NCBI RefSeq assembly: GCF_009807005.1
Contig: NZ_WUBR01000004.1
Span: 124,001 to 188,000 of the forward strand
Direction: 5' to 3'
Source of the DNA: Aurantiacibacter rhizosphaerae
Lineage (GTDB): Bacteria; Pseudomonadota; Alphaproteobacteria; Sphingomonadales; Sphingomonadaceae
DNA length: 64,000 nt
This document shows positions 1-8,288 of the stretch, piece after piece; positions within the stretch are counted from its first letter, which is position 1; each line of letters begins with the position of its first letter. Both the position numbers and the translations under genes were made by a program. The notes below the pieces were generated by a model, which did no database searches, had not been told where the DNA came from, and saw nothing but the letters and a program-made list of their open reading frames with translations.

Positions 1-655
1 AAACCACGATCGTATCGTTGAGCGAATAACCGATTATCGCCAGGATCGCGGCGATGATCTGCAGGCTGAACTCCATCTGGAACAGCGCGAACATGCCCAG
101 CGTCAATGACACGTCGTGGAACAGGGCGAAGAGCGCGCCTACGCCGAATTGCCATTCAAAGCGGATCCAGATGTAGGCCGCAATGGCCAGCATCGCGAAC
201 AGCAGTGCGTAGACGGACTTCTCGCGGAATTCGCCGGACACTTTGCCCGAAACCGTGTTGTTCGAATCGACGCGGAAATCCGGGTGCTGTTCTGTTACCG
301 TGTCGATGATCTGGGTTGCGATACGATTGGCAGCGGCGGGATCGCCCTCTGCACTTTCCGGCAGGCGCACGCGGATGGAAACCTGATTCACCTCGCCAAA
401 TCGCTGGATCACCGGATCGCCCAGGCCCAGCGTGCCCAGTGTATCGCGCAGTTCACCGATTGGCGCCTCAGGTTCTTCGAGGAAGGTGCCGGTAATTTCC
501 TGACCACCGGCGAAATCCACGCCGTAATTCAGTCCCTTGGTCATCACCAGGGCCCAGCTTGCGGCGATCAGCAGCAGGCTGACGACATAGAAAGGCACGC
601 GCCATTTCAGGAACTTGATGTTGGTATCGTCGGGGACGAGCTTGAGCAATTTCAT
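1..655 (-). CDS. secF: Protein translocase subunit SecF (3' end outside window)
   Basis: SecF pairs with SecD in the inner membrane and uses the proton gradient to help complete Sec-dependent export. About 218 codons are visible; the gene runs off the left edge. The reading frame starts at the ATG at 655-653, preceded by a strong GGGGAGGG site, and reads MKLLKLVPDDTNIKFLKW. A first membrane segment is followed by the family motif YGVDFAGGQ, then a periplasmic region, and later membrane segments ending in GYSLNDTIVV at the edge. It lies 15 bases behind secD in the yajC-secD-secF order usual for the operon. Family assignment is secure; only the C-terminus is unseen. Confidence 0.96.
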   Translation of the reverse strand, partial: MKLLKLVPDDTNIKFLKWRVPFYVVSLLLIAASWALVMTKGLNYGVDFAGGQEITGTFLEEPEAPIGELRDTLGTLGLGDPVIQRFGEVNQVSIRVRLPESAEGDPAAANRIATQIIDTVTEQHPDFRVDSNNTVSGKVSGEFREKSVYALLFAMLAIAAYIWIRFEWQFGVGALFALFHDVSLTLGMFALFQMEFSLQIIAAILAIIGYSLNDTIVV

Positions 656-670
656 GATTTTTCCCTCCCC

Positions 671-2269
671 TTACACGTTGATTTCGGTGGGGCGCTTTTC
701 GCGCAGCCAGCCGGCAACCCACATGCGGGTGAGCGTCACCGCGGTGAAGACCGAGGTAAACAGGCCGATGATCAGCACGACGGCAAAGCCGCGCACCGGA
801 CCGCTGCCGAACAGGAACAGCAGCACACCGGCAATGAAGTTGGTGATATTGGCATCGTAGATGGCGCGGCTGGCTTCCCTGTAGCCATTCTCGACCGCCG
901 CAACCACGCGTCTGCCGCGCTTGCGCTCCTCCCGGATGCGTTCGTTGATCAGCACGTTGGCATCCACCGCCGCGCCGATGGTCAGCACGAAACCGGCGAT
1001 ACCCGGCAGCGTCAGCGTGGTTTTCATGAAGGCCATGATGCCAAGCACCATCAGCACATTGAAGCCCAGCGCGATGGTCGCATAAATGCCGAACCGGCCG
1101 TAGGTGACAATCATCAGGACAATCACCAGCAAGGAACCGATGCCCATCGCAAGTGCGCCTGCCACGATCGAATCGCGGCCAAGGTCCGGCCCCACCGTGC
1201 GCTCCTCGATAATAGTCAGGTCCACCGGCAGCGCACCCGAACGCAGCGAAATGGCGAGCGCATTGGCGCTTTCCGTGGTGAAACCGCCGGAAATCTGCGC
1301 GCTGCCTGAAAGGATGGGTTCGTTGAACGTGGGCGCGGAAATCACCTCGTCATCGAGGATGATCGCGAAACGATCGCCCACGTTTTGCGTGGAAAGTTCT
1401 GCAAAACGTGCCCCGCCCTGCGCATCGAAGGTGATGGAGACGACAGGCTCGTTGGTCTGCTGGTCAAAGCTCTGCTGTGCATTCGTCAGGCTGTCCCCGC
1501 GGATGCCGCCAAGGCGGCGAACAGCTTCGAACTGTCCGGCAAAATCGCCGTCCTGCGCATAGGGAACAAGCTCGCTGCCGGGATTGGCCACGCCCTGCGC
1601 GATATCGCTGGGCAAGGCATTGGCATCCACCAGCTTGAATTCCAGCCGCGCCGTCTGGCCCAGCAGATCCTTCAACTGTTGCGGATCTTCAAGGCCGGGC
1701 ACCTGCACCACGATGCGGGTGTCACCCTGGCGGATAATCGTAGGTTCGCGCGTGCCCAGATCATCGATCCGGCGGCGCACGACATCGGTGGCGGAATCCA
1801 TCGCATCGGTAACGGCCTGCTCCAGCCCCTGCTCCGTCTGCGTCAACACCATGCGGTTACCGTCCATAACCGTCATGTTCCATTCGCGCACCAGACCGTT
1901 GCCGTTGATCAGCGGGGTAAGGATTTCGCGCGCACGGTCTATTTCCCCTGCGTCCTCCAGCATGAAGGACAGGCGCTGGTTCGCGGTAGATACGTCGCCG
2001 ATGCGGATGCGCGGGTCGGCATCGCTGAGCAGGCTGCGAACGCTTTCTTCCATCGTCTCCAGCCGCTGGGCCGCAACCTGCGAGGGATCGGCCTCCAGCA
2101 GGATATGGCTACCGCCGGCAAGGTCGAGGCCCAGGTTGATCTGCGGCTCATCCGCCCAGGAAGGTAGGTTCACGCCCGAAAGGGAAGCGATGGAGGGGAT
2201 CGCCATCAACGCCAGGATCAGCGTGATGGCCCAGAGCGAAATTCGCTTCCAGAGAGGGAAATCGAGCAT
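671..2269 (-). CDS. secD: Protein translocase subunit SecD
   Basis: SecD is the larger partner of SecF, an RND-type membrane protein with a big periplasmic domain that pulls exported chains out of SecYEG. The 532-residue product has an N-terminal membrane helix (about residues 8-28), the SecD motif NLGLDLAGGSH near residue 45, a long periplasmic part, and a C-terminal five-helix block. That block contains the conserved GAAVDANVLINERI segment. The length is normal for alphaproteobacterial SecD. Only a weak purine-rich ribosome site precedes the ATG. It is 22 bases downstream of yajC and 15 upstream of secF, so the three are probably co-transcribed. Confidence 0.97.
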   Translation of the reverse strand: MLDFPLWKRISLWAITLILALMAIPSIASLSGVNLPSWADEPQINLGLDLAGGSHILLEADPSQVAAQRLETMEESVRSLLSDADPRIRIGDVSTANQRLSFMLEDAGEIDRAREILTPLINGNGLVREWNMTVMDGNRMVLTQTEQGLEQAVTDAMDSATDVVRRRIDDLGTREPTIIRQGDTRIVVQVPGLEDPQQLKDLLGQTARLEFKLVDANALPSDIAQGVANPGSELVPYAQDGDFAGQFEAVRRLGGIRGDSLTNAQQSFDQQTNEPVVSITFDAQGGARFAELSTQNVGDRFAIILDDEVISAPTFNEPILSGSAQISGGFTTESANALAISLRSGALPVDLTIIEERTVGPDLGRDSIVAGALAMGIGSLLVIVLMIVTYGRFGIYATIALGFNVLMVLGIMAFMKTTLTLPGIAGFVLTIGAAVDANVLINERIREERKRGRRVVAAVENGYREASRAIYDANITNFIAGVLLFLFGSGPVRGFAVVLIIGLFTSVFTAVTLTRMWVAGWLREKRPTEINV

Positions 2270-2291
2270 TGTCAGCTATCCGCCAGTAAGA

Positions 2292-2618
2292 TCAGTCGTT
2301 GGCTGGCTTGGCGCCGCCCGGCTTCAGGATATCGCCGATGGTGCTTTTCACCACTTTCACGCGGGTATCCTTGGCGATTTCCACCTCGGCATAGGTATCG
2401 TCCACCTTCACCACCTTGCCCACGAGGCCGCCTGCGGTGACGACCTGATCATTCTTCTTCAGGGCTTCCACCTTCTGCTGGTGTTCCTTGGCGCGCTTCA
2501 TCTGCGGGCGGAACAGCAGGAACCAGAAAATGACGATCATGCCGACGATGGGCAGGAACTGCAGCCATCCCGGAGGAGCATCGGCTGCGGCTGCGGCAGA
2601 AAGAATATCAAACATCAA
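2292..2618 (-). CDS. yajC: Preprotein translocase subunit YajC
   Basis: YajC is a small single-pass inner-membrane protein that associates with SecDF. The 108-residue product has an Ala-rich N-terminus, a hydrophobic helix around residues 18-37 containing FWFLLFRPQ, and a basic soluble tail with the family pattern KNDQVVTAGGLVGKV. This pattern and the position directly upstream of secD identify it. It is the first gene of the yajC-secD-secF unit. Its start lies 175 bases from the divergently oriented tRNA-Pro gene, so the operon promoter should be in that gap. Confidence 0.95.
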   Translation of the reverse strand: MMFDILSAAAAADAPPGWLQFLPIVGMIVIFWFLLFRPQMKRAKEHQQKVEALKKNDQVVTAGGLVGKVVKVDDTYAEVEIAKDTRVKVVKSTIGDILKPGGAKPAND

Positions 2619-2792
2619 TCGAGGTCCATCCCGAACATTGGAAACAGTAGAGTGGGGAGGCAGAGGCGAGGTTCAAGTGTCGCCCCGCCACGGCACATTG
2701 CGCAGCGCGCCTAGCAGCATTGGCAAATTGAGGCAATCGAGGTGGTTGCCAGACTGGAAATGCCCAACTATAGGGCCGCTCTCCACTGGTCT

Positions 2793-2869
2793 CGGGAAGT
2801 AGCGCAGCCTGGTAGCGCATCACACTGGGGGTGTGGGGGTCGCAGGTTCGAATCCTGTCTTCCCGACCA
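2793..2869 (+). tRNA. tRNA-Pro (GGG anticodon)
   Basis: This 77-base cloverleaf has the CCA end encoded. The acceptor stem is CGGGAAG paired with CTTCCCG. The anticodon stem is TCACA/TGTGG with loop CTGGGGG, which puts the anticodon GGG at 2827-2829. The T arm contains GGTTCGAATCC. It reads proline codon CCC. A second proline tRNA (TGG) lies at 14685-14761. Confidence 0.96.
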
Positions 2870-3037
2870 GTGGAATTCACCCCAAATCCCCCAGATCGCT
2901 TGTGATAGGCGGCCTTCTTGAAGAGCCCGCGCCCTGCTCCGCCGCAAGCGGGAATCATGCGTTCGCGGCAGGGCTGGATTGGTGGCGCGCGTGTCGCACC
3001 CAACAAAATTGATTCTGAAGAGCCTTACGTAAAAGCG

Positions 3038-3892
3038 CTACTCAGCAGCGCCCTGCCCTGCGCATGGCACGGTAAAGCCCCATTCCGGCTCAAACTCATA
3101 CTCCGTCGGCAGCAGATACTGCAGCACGGCGGGCGAGAGGATGTGATAGGCCGTCGCGTGGGTTAGTTCCGGCGTTGCCAGCAGGCAGGCGCTGTCGCCT
3201 GCAGCTTCAGCGACCATTTCAATGGCATGCTGCGTTTCCGGCCCTTCGTTGGAGAAGCTGAGCAAAAGGCGCGCTGCGCTGTGCCCCTCCCCAAGGCCGT
3301 CCCTTGCCGAGCGTGCCAGCGCCTGATCACCCCACCACAGGCTTGGGTTCACCGCACCATAGGCATCGAACAGGTCAGGCTCCGTCAGCCACGTTTCCAC
3401 GATGAACAGGCCCGCCAGCGATTCGCCAAGGATCACGTCGGTGCCGTTGGTACGATATTCGGCCTCGATCAGAGGTTTTACCTTGTCTCTCACAAAGGTG
3501 CGGAAGGCAGCCGCATTGCCCGCTGTTGGGAAAGCTTCACGCTCCTGCGCATTACCGGCGGATCCGATCAGCTCGGCGCGCCTGTCTCTTGAGGTGATTC
3601 CCACGATGATGGCAGGCTGCGATCGGCCCCACAGGGCGTTCAGCGCCGCTGTGCCGCTGATGTGCAGGAAATCCTGATTAATCCCGCCATCCAGAAGATA
3701 GAGAACGGGATAATCATCTTCCCCATTCTCATACCCTTGCGGCAGGAACACATTGATTGCCCGCGCACCGTCATCACCGGCCATGGCGAGGATGTGGGAC
3801 TGCCCTATGGTGATGGGCGTCGCAGCCTCCTGCGCCCCTGCCGAAACGGCGAGGGAAAGCGCAGTGGCCGCTACAAAGCCGCGCAGGATCAT
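3038..3892 (-). CDS. Secreted alpha/beta-hydrolase of the Fes/IroE-like esterase family
   Basis: This 284-residue protein starts with a cleavable signal peptide (residues 1-20, ending around AGAQ), so it is probably periplasmic. The core shows the strand-turn VLYLLDGG, the nucleophile elbow GESLAG (Ser in the middle) and a late TPELTHATAYH segment that could supply the catalytic His. This matches the esterase D / ferric-enterobactin esterase fold family (putative esterase, PF00756-like). The substrate cannot be read from sequence; no siderophore genes lie nearby. The start ATG overlaps the stop of metY by one base (TGATG), which suggests translational coupling. Two cysteines near the C-terminus may form a disulfide. 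Confidence 0.82.
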   Translation of the reverse strand: MILRGFVAATALSLAVSAGAQEAATPITIGQSHILAMAGDDGARAINVFLPQGYENGEDDYPVLYLLDGGINQDFLHISGTAALNALWGRSQPAIIVGITSRDRRAELIGSAGNAQEREAFPTAGNAAAFRTFVRDKVKPLIEAEYRTNGTDVILGESLAGLFIVETWLTEPDLFDAYGAVNPSLWWGDQALARSARDGLGEGHSAARLLLSFSNEGPETQHAIEMVAEAAGDSACLLATPELTHATAYHILSPAVLQYLLPTEYEFEPEWGFTVPCAGQGAAE

Positions 3893-5181
3893 CAGATCGC
3901 CGCCAGCCCTTTCTCCAGATCGGCTATGATATCGTCGATATGCTCGATCCCCACCGAAATGCGCACAACTTCCGGGCCTGCACCGGCCGCGATCAGGGCA
4001 TCGCCTTCTAGCTGGCTGTGCGTGGTGGATGCCGGGTGGATGATCAGGCTGCGCGTATCGCCGATATTGGCGAGGTGGCTGAACAGTTCCACGGCCTGCA
4101 CCAGCTTTACGCCAGCCTCATATCCGCCCTTCACGCCAAAGGTGAACACTGCGCCGCCCTTGCCGCCAAGGTATTTGTCGGCGAGCGGCTTGTATTCATT
4201 GTCGTCCAGGCCAGCATAGCTGACCCAATCGATCTTCTCGTGCGCTTGCAGCCATTTGGCCACCGCCAGCGCGTTGTCGCAATGACGCTCCATCCGCAGG
4301 GCGAGCGTTTCCATGCCGGTCAGCGCCAGCCAGGCGTTCTGCGGTGCCATCGCCGGGCCAAGGTCGCGCAGGCCCAGCACGCGGCAGGCGATGATGAAGG
4401 CGATGGGGCCAATGGGCTCCAGCGCGTCCACCAGCACCGCGCCGTGATACGAACCGTTCGGCTGGGTGAGGCTGGGGAACTTTGCCCCTTGCGCCTTCCA
4501 GTCAAACTTGCCGCTGTCCACAATTACGCCGCCGATGGAATTGCCGTGGCCGTTCAGGAACTTGGTGGTGGAATGTGTCACGATATCCGCGCCATGCTCG
4601 AACGGACGGCACAGCGCGGGGCTCGCCATCGTGTTGTCCACGATCAAGGGCACGCCGCCAGCATGCGCGACATCGGCAATCGCCTGAATATCGGTGACGA
4701 CGCCGCCGGGATTGGCGAGAGATTCGATGAAAACGCAGCGCGTCTTCTCATCCATTGCAGCGCGGATGTTCTCCGGATCGTCCGCATCTACGAAGCGGGT
4801 TTCCCAGCCAAATTTCTTGAACGCCTCCCCCATCTGGTTGAGCGATCCGCCATACAGCTTTTTGGCCGCCACGATGTTGCAGCCTGTTTCCATCAGCGTG
4901 TGAAAGGCGATCAGCTGCGCCGCATGGCCCGATGCAACGCCCAGAGCGCCCACGCCCCCTTCCAGCGCGGCAATCTTCTGCTCCAGCGCATCATTGGTGG
5001 GATTCATGATGCGGCTGTAGATGTTGCCGAATTCCTTCAGCGCGAAGAGGTTCGCCGCATGTTCCGCATCATCGAACACGTAGCTCGCCGTCTGGTAGAT
5101 CGGCGTGATCCGGGCATTGGTGGTGGGGTCAGGCTTTTGCCCGGCGTGGATGGTGAGGGTTTCGATTTTGTGGTCGGTCAT
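3892..5181 (-). CDS. metY: O-acetylhomoserine sulfhydrylase (MetY-type)
   Basis: A PLP enzyme of the Cys/Met metabolism family. MetY enzymes join sulfide (or methanethiol) to O-acetylhomoserine to give homocysteine (or methionine) in the cytoplasm. The PLP lysine lies in the motif HSTTKFLNGHG (about residue 207), with YSRIMNPT and ASGHAAQ typical of the family, and the length of about 429 residues fits MetY rather than shorter MetB or MetC. The longest frame starts at 5190. The ATG at 5181 is preferred because AAGGG lies nine bases before it, whereas the upstream ATG abuts that site. It is stop-start coupled to the esterase. A methionine gamma-lyase activity is possible but less likely. Confidence 0.92.
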   Translation of the reverse strand: MTDHKIETLTIHAGQKPDPTTNARITPIYQTASYVFDDAEHAANLFALKEFGNIYSRIMNPTNDALEQKIAALEGGVGALGVASGHAAQLIAFHTLMETGCNIVAAKKLYGGSLNQMGEAFKKFGWETRFVDADDPENIRAAMDEKTRCVFIESLANPGGVVTDIQAIADVAHAGGVPLIVDNTMASPALCRPFEHGADIVTHSTTKFLNGHGNSIGGVIVDSGKFDWKAQGAKFPSLTQPNGSYHGAVLVDALEPIGPIAFIIACRVLGLRDLGPAMAPQNAWLALTGMETLALRMERHCDNALAVAKWLQAHEKIDWVSYAGLDDNEYKPLADKYLGGKGGAVFTFGVKGGYEAGVKLVQAVELFSHLANIGDTRSLIIHPASTTHSQLEGDALIAAGAGPEVVRISVGIEHIDDIIADLEKGLAAI

Positions 5182-5273
5182 GATTTTCATCCCTTGCGGT
5201 TATTCAGTCGGCCTGTTCGCGCGTCTGCAATGCCTCATAAACAAGCCCGCCCTGCTATCAACTCGCCGTGCGA

Positions 5274-6569
5274 TCAAGACACCGCGTCAAAAGCAAAGGT
5301 AACATTGACTGACGGCGCAAGATTGGCTGCATTCGATCCGGTGCCGACGGAGAAGGCCTTGCGATCCACGGTGGCGCTACCGCTGACAGAGCGGGTTTTT
5401 CCGCTGCCGTTCAACGTGAATACAATGCGTTGCGGCCTGCTCTTGCCCTTGAGTGACAAGGTGCCATCAGCCTCATACCGATTGCCCGAAATACGACGCA
5501 CACTGCTGCTGCGCCATGTTGCCTGCGCATGCGAGGAGGTATCGAGGAAATCACCGCCCCACAGCATGGTGTCCTGCGTCGCGTCGCCCAGGCTGGCGCT
5601 GGCAAGGTCCACGGTGATGGAAATCTTCGCGCTTTGCGGGGCATCGGGATCCATGACGATAGAGCCGCTCCAATTGGCGAAGCTGCCTTTCAGCGTGGTG
5701 CCGCCATTGTCGATAGCGAAACGCAGCGTACCGCCCGGCTGGATCGCCCAGCTCGGCGGCGGGCCGACAGGTTCCACCACCTCAGGCTCAGCTTCGGCAA
5801 CAGTCTCTTCATCCTGTTGATCGTCCTCGGCACTGTCCGCAGTTTCGTCCTCAGCTTCATCCTCGTGCACGTGATTGTGGCCATCATCCGCGAGGGTTTG
5901 CTGATCACCGTCACAATGCACATCAGTCGCATGATCGCTGGCATGATCCGTTGCATGGTCATGCTCTGCCCGCTGCGAAAATCCGCCCTCATAGGCAAAT
6001 ACGCCAAGGCCCAGCAGCAAAACGGCGGCCAGCATGGCGAGGACAAATCCGCCTCCACCCATCCGGGCAAGCAGGCCGTCCCTGATCAGGAAGTGATGCC
6101 GCAGAGCGCCAACCACATGCAGCGCAAACAGCGCCAGCCCGCCCCAGGCGAGGAGTTCATGCGCTTCGCCGGCAAGGCCATTCACGCCTTGCCCCAGCGG
6201 CAGATGCGGCAGGGGCACCACGCCGTAAAGCAGCGTGGGGATATCGCTTGGATCGGTTGACACCAGCGCCCATCCCGTCAGCGGCATGGCGATCATGAAG
6301 ATGTAAAAGCCCACATGCACGGCGGCGGCGAGGAAACCTGTCACGCCGCGTTCTATCGGCGCAGGCCGCGCGTGGGTAACGCGCCAGCCCAGCCGCAGCA
6401 GGCTGAGGGCGAGGATGGTGATGCCGATGCTTTTATGCAGCTGGAAGGCGGCAAAACCGCTGGCATCCTTCGGCATCGCGAAACCGAGCGCGATCTCTGC
6501 CGCCAGGGCCAGTGCGATCAGCCAGTGCAAGACGATGGCGACCGTCGAATAGCGTTGCGTGGTGCGCAT
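5274..6569 (-). CDS. Cytochrome b561 domain fused to YceI domain
   Basis: A 431-residue two-domain protein. Residues 1-180 form a four-helix di-heme cytochrome b561-type membrane domain with candidate heme histidines in VLHWLIA, FQLHKSIG, VHVGFY, AHELLAWGG and LHVVGALRHH. A fifth hydrophobic stretch (about 190-210) leads into an acidic, His-rich linker (about 218-285) with clusters such as HDHATDHASDHATD and HNHVHEDE. Residues about 290-431 form a YceI-like lipocalin domain that in relatives binds isoprenoid quinones. The start at 6569 follows GAGGGAAG; an upstream ATG at 6632 adds 21 unlikely residues. Probably a periplasm-facing electron carrier using quinone; the linker may bind metal (inference). 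Confidence 0.88.
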   Translation of the reverse strand: MRTTQRYSTVAIVLHWLIALALAAEIALGFAMPKDASGFAAFQLHKSIGITILALSLLRLGWRVTHARPAPIERGVTGFLAAAVHVGFYIFMIAMPLTGWALVSTDPSDIPTLLYGVVPLPHLPLGQGVNGLAGEAHELLAWGGLALFALHVVGALRHHFLIRDGLLARMGGGGFVLAMLAAVLLLGLGVFAYEGGFSQRAEHDHATDHASDHATDVHCDGDQQTLADDGHNHVHEDEAEDETADSAEDDQQDEETVAEAEPEVVEPVGPPPSWAIQPGGTLRFAIDNGGTTLKGSFANWSGSIVMDPDAPQSAKISITVDLASASLGDATQDTMLWGGDFLDTSSHAQATWRSSSVRRISGNRYEADGTLSLKGKSRPQRIVFTLNGSGKTRSVSGSATVDRKAFSVGTGSNAANLAPSVNVTFAFDAVS

Positions 6570-6746
6570 GAAACTTCCCTCTCCCGAACAACACCTGTCG
6601 CGCATCAGCCTGCACGGATCAATCCCAAGCACACTTTGAGGATCTCCGGGCCTTTTGCCTGGGCCTCCTTGCTGTCTGGCCTTTCCTACTGCCTGGCCAC
6701 CCCGGCAAAGCGCCGCAAGTTAAACAGCAAGCGGAACAAATACATA

Positions 6747-7160
6747 ATGGCCATTCTTGAATCGCTCATCGGTCCCATCGCCTCCATCATCGACAAGATC
6801 ATTCCTGACAAGGAAGCGCGGGAACGCGCCAAGATCGAACTGATAAAGCTGGAAGGCACGCAGGAAATGCAGCGAATCGAAGCGCGCCTTTCCGCCATCG
6901 TGGCAGAGGCGAGTTCGCAAGATCCCTGGACCAGCCGCGCCCGCCCCAGCTTCCTTTATGTCATGTATATCCTGTTGCTTACGGCGTTGCCGATGGGCGT
7001 GCTGTCGGCGTTTTCGCCCACCGCGGCGCATGATATCGCCAAGGGTATCAATGATTACCTCAGCGGCCTGCCAGAGCCGCTCTATGCGCTGTTTGGCACC
7101 GGCTACCTTGGCTACACCGCCGCGCGGCAGTGGGGGAAGGTGAAGGGCGTGGAGAAATAG
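6747..7160 (+). CDS. GTA-type 3TM holin-like protein
   Basis: This 137-residue protein begins MAILESLIGPIASIID, followed by a charged helix with KAEREK-type spacing, then two clear hydrophobic segments (about residues 70-95 and 110-130) and ends in a basic tail. The pattern resembles the three-helix holin family described from gene transfer agents (GTA_holin_3TM). Holins make membrane lesions that release endolysin. No endolysin, capsid or tail genes lie next to it, so it is isolated here. The longer open frame from 6315 runs antisense through the b561-YceI gene and is not the real N-terminus. Its function in this cell is unknown. Confidence 0.78.
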   Translation: MAILESLIGPIASIIDKIIPDKEARERAKIELIKLEGTQEMQRIEARLSAIVAEASSQDPWTSRARPSFLYVMYILLLTALPMGVLSAFSPTAAHDIAKGINDYLSGLPEPLYALFGTGYLGYTAARQWGKVKGVEK

Positions 7161-7229
7161 GCGCCCAAACGGCCTGATGGTCAATCAACCCTTGGCCGCA
7201 CCCCTTCAGGGCGGCTAAGGGCTGATGCC

Positions 7230-7664
7230 ATGACTGATACTGTTTATGTCCTGAACGGACCCAATCTGAACCTGCTCGGCGTGCGAGAGCCTGAAATCTA
7301 CGGCGCCGATACGCTGGATGACATCGCCTCCCGCCTCGAAGATCGTGGCCGGCCACTGGGTATCGAGATCGAGATGCGCCAGTCCAACCACGAAGGCCAT
7401 CTGGTAGACTGGCTGCACGAAGCGCAATCCGATGGCGCCAAGGCCGTTATCGTGAACGCAGGTGCCCTCACCCACACCTCACTGGCGCTGTATGATGCGA
7501 TCCGATCCATCAAGACGCCCGTGATCGAAGTGCATATCTCCAACCCCGCAGCGCGCGAAGCATACAGGCACAAAAGCTATGTCGGCATGGCGGCCATCGG
7601 CTCCATCGCGGGCTTTGGCGCCTATGGATACGAGCTGGCGCTGGACGCAGCGGCAAAGCTTTAA
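7230..7664 (+). CDS. aroQ: Type II 3-dehydroquinate dehydratase
   Basis: Converts 3-dehydroquinate to 3-dehydroshikimate in the shikimate pathway. The 144-residue length is standard for the dodecameric type II enzyme. Visible motifs are LNGPNLNLLG, the catalytic Tyr24 in EIYG, QSNHEG, NAGALTHTS and EVHISNP with the catalytic histidine, followed by RHKSY. It precedes accB and accC on the same strand, an arrangement common in alphaproteobacteria, with 117 bases between aroQ and accB that hold a strong hairpin. Confidence 0.97.
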   Translation: MTDTVYVLNGPNLNLLGVREPEIYGADTLDDIASRLEDRGRPLGIEIEMRQSNHEGHLVDWLHEAQSDGAKAVIVNAGALTHTSLALYDAIRSIKTPVIEVHISNPAAREAYRHKSYVGMAAIGSIAGFGAYGYELALDAAAKL

Positions 7665-7675
7665 GCCGGCTACCA

Positions 7676-7713
7676 TGGCCCTGTGACGTCACGATGACGG
7701 ATACACGGGGCCA
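7676..7713 (+). promoter_or_regulatory. Strong hairpin in the aroQ-accB gap
   Basis: Ten bases at 7676-7685 (TGGCCCTGTG) pair with CACGGGGCCA at 7704-7713, with one G-T pair. Inside, CGTCA (7687-7691) pairs with TGACG (7695-7699) around a CGA loop. A perfect ten-base DNA palindrome GTGACGTCAC spans 7683-7692. No T-run follows, so a simple intrinsic terminator is unlikely. It could be an mRNA stabiliser, processing site, leader element for accB, or protein binding site. Confidence 0.55.
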
Positions 7714-7781
7714 CTTGCCTTGCGGCGTCACAAGTTCTAGCCGCAAATATTCCTGACAATGGTCGCAGAAACGGGGATTAC

Positions 7782-8276
7782 ATGCCTGAGAAGAAGGGCA
7801 CTACCGCCCGCAAGGGTGCATTTAGCGTCGATACCGATCTGGTGCGCGAGCTGGCCGATATCCTGGCCGACACCGGCCTGACAGAGATCGAGGTGGAGGA
7901 CGAGGATCGCAAGATCCGCGTATCCCGCGCCGCAGTTGCCAGCGCGCCCACCACGCATGTTGCACCAGCGCCTGCTGCTGCTCCCGCGCCATCGGCAGAT
8001 GTCGCTGCTCCGGCACTCGCAGCCGATGCACCGGTCGACCTTGCCAACGCCGTGAAATCGCCAATGGTGGGCACGGCCTATCTCGCCTCCGATCCGGGTT
8101 CGCCCAACTTCGTGAAGGTGGGCGACAGTGTAAAGGCAGGAGACACCCTGCTGATCGTGGAGGCCATGAAGGTGATGAACCCGATCACGGCAACCAAGGA
8201 TGGCACCGTAAAGGAAATGCTGATCGGCAATGGCGAGCCGGTGGAATTCGACCAGCCTCTCGCCATCGTGGCATAG
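7782..8276 (+). CDS. accB: Biotin carboxyl carrier protein of acetyl-CoA carboxylase
   Basis: Carries the biotin that moves CO2 from AccC to the carboxyltransferase in the first step of fatty-acid synthesis. The 164-residue protein has a short N-terminal domain, an Ala/Pro-rich linker (about residues 50-88) and a C-terminal biotinyl domain with the motif EAMKVMN. Lys130 is the expected biotin site. This domain keeps the AccB thumb segment typical of acetyl-CoA carboxylase. GGGGA precedes the ATG. It is followed after 12 bases by accC. Confidence 0.97.
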   Translation: MPEKKGTTARKGAFSVDTDLVRELADILADTGLTEIEVEDEDRKIRVSRAAVASAPTTHVAPAPAAAPAPSADVAAPALAADAPVDLANAVKSPMVGTAYLASDPGSPNFVKVGDSVKAGDTLLIVEAMKVMNPITATKDGTVKEMLIGNGEPVEFDQPLAIVA

Positions 8277-8288
8277 GGGGCAATCACC

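Noticed and set aside
116-1309. 397-residue plus-strand open frame
   Set aside because: It is fully antisense to secF and secD, with low-complexity His/Gln-rich sequence from the GC-rich complementary strand.
2608-3006. 132-residue minus-strand open frame
   Set aside because: It runs antisense through tRNA-Pro(GGG), and its central peptide (DRIRTCDP with MRYQAALLP) is the well-known translation artefact of tRNA genes.
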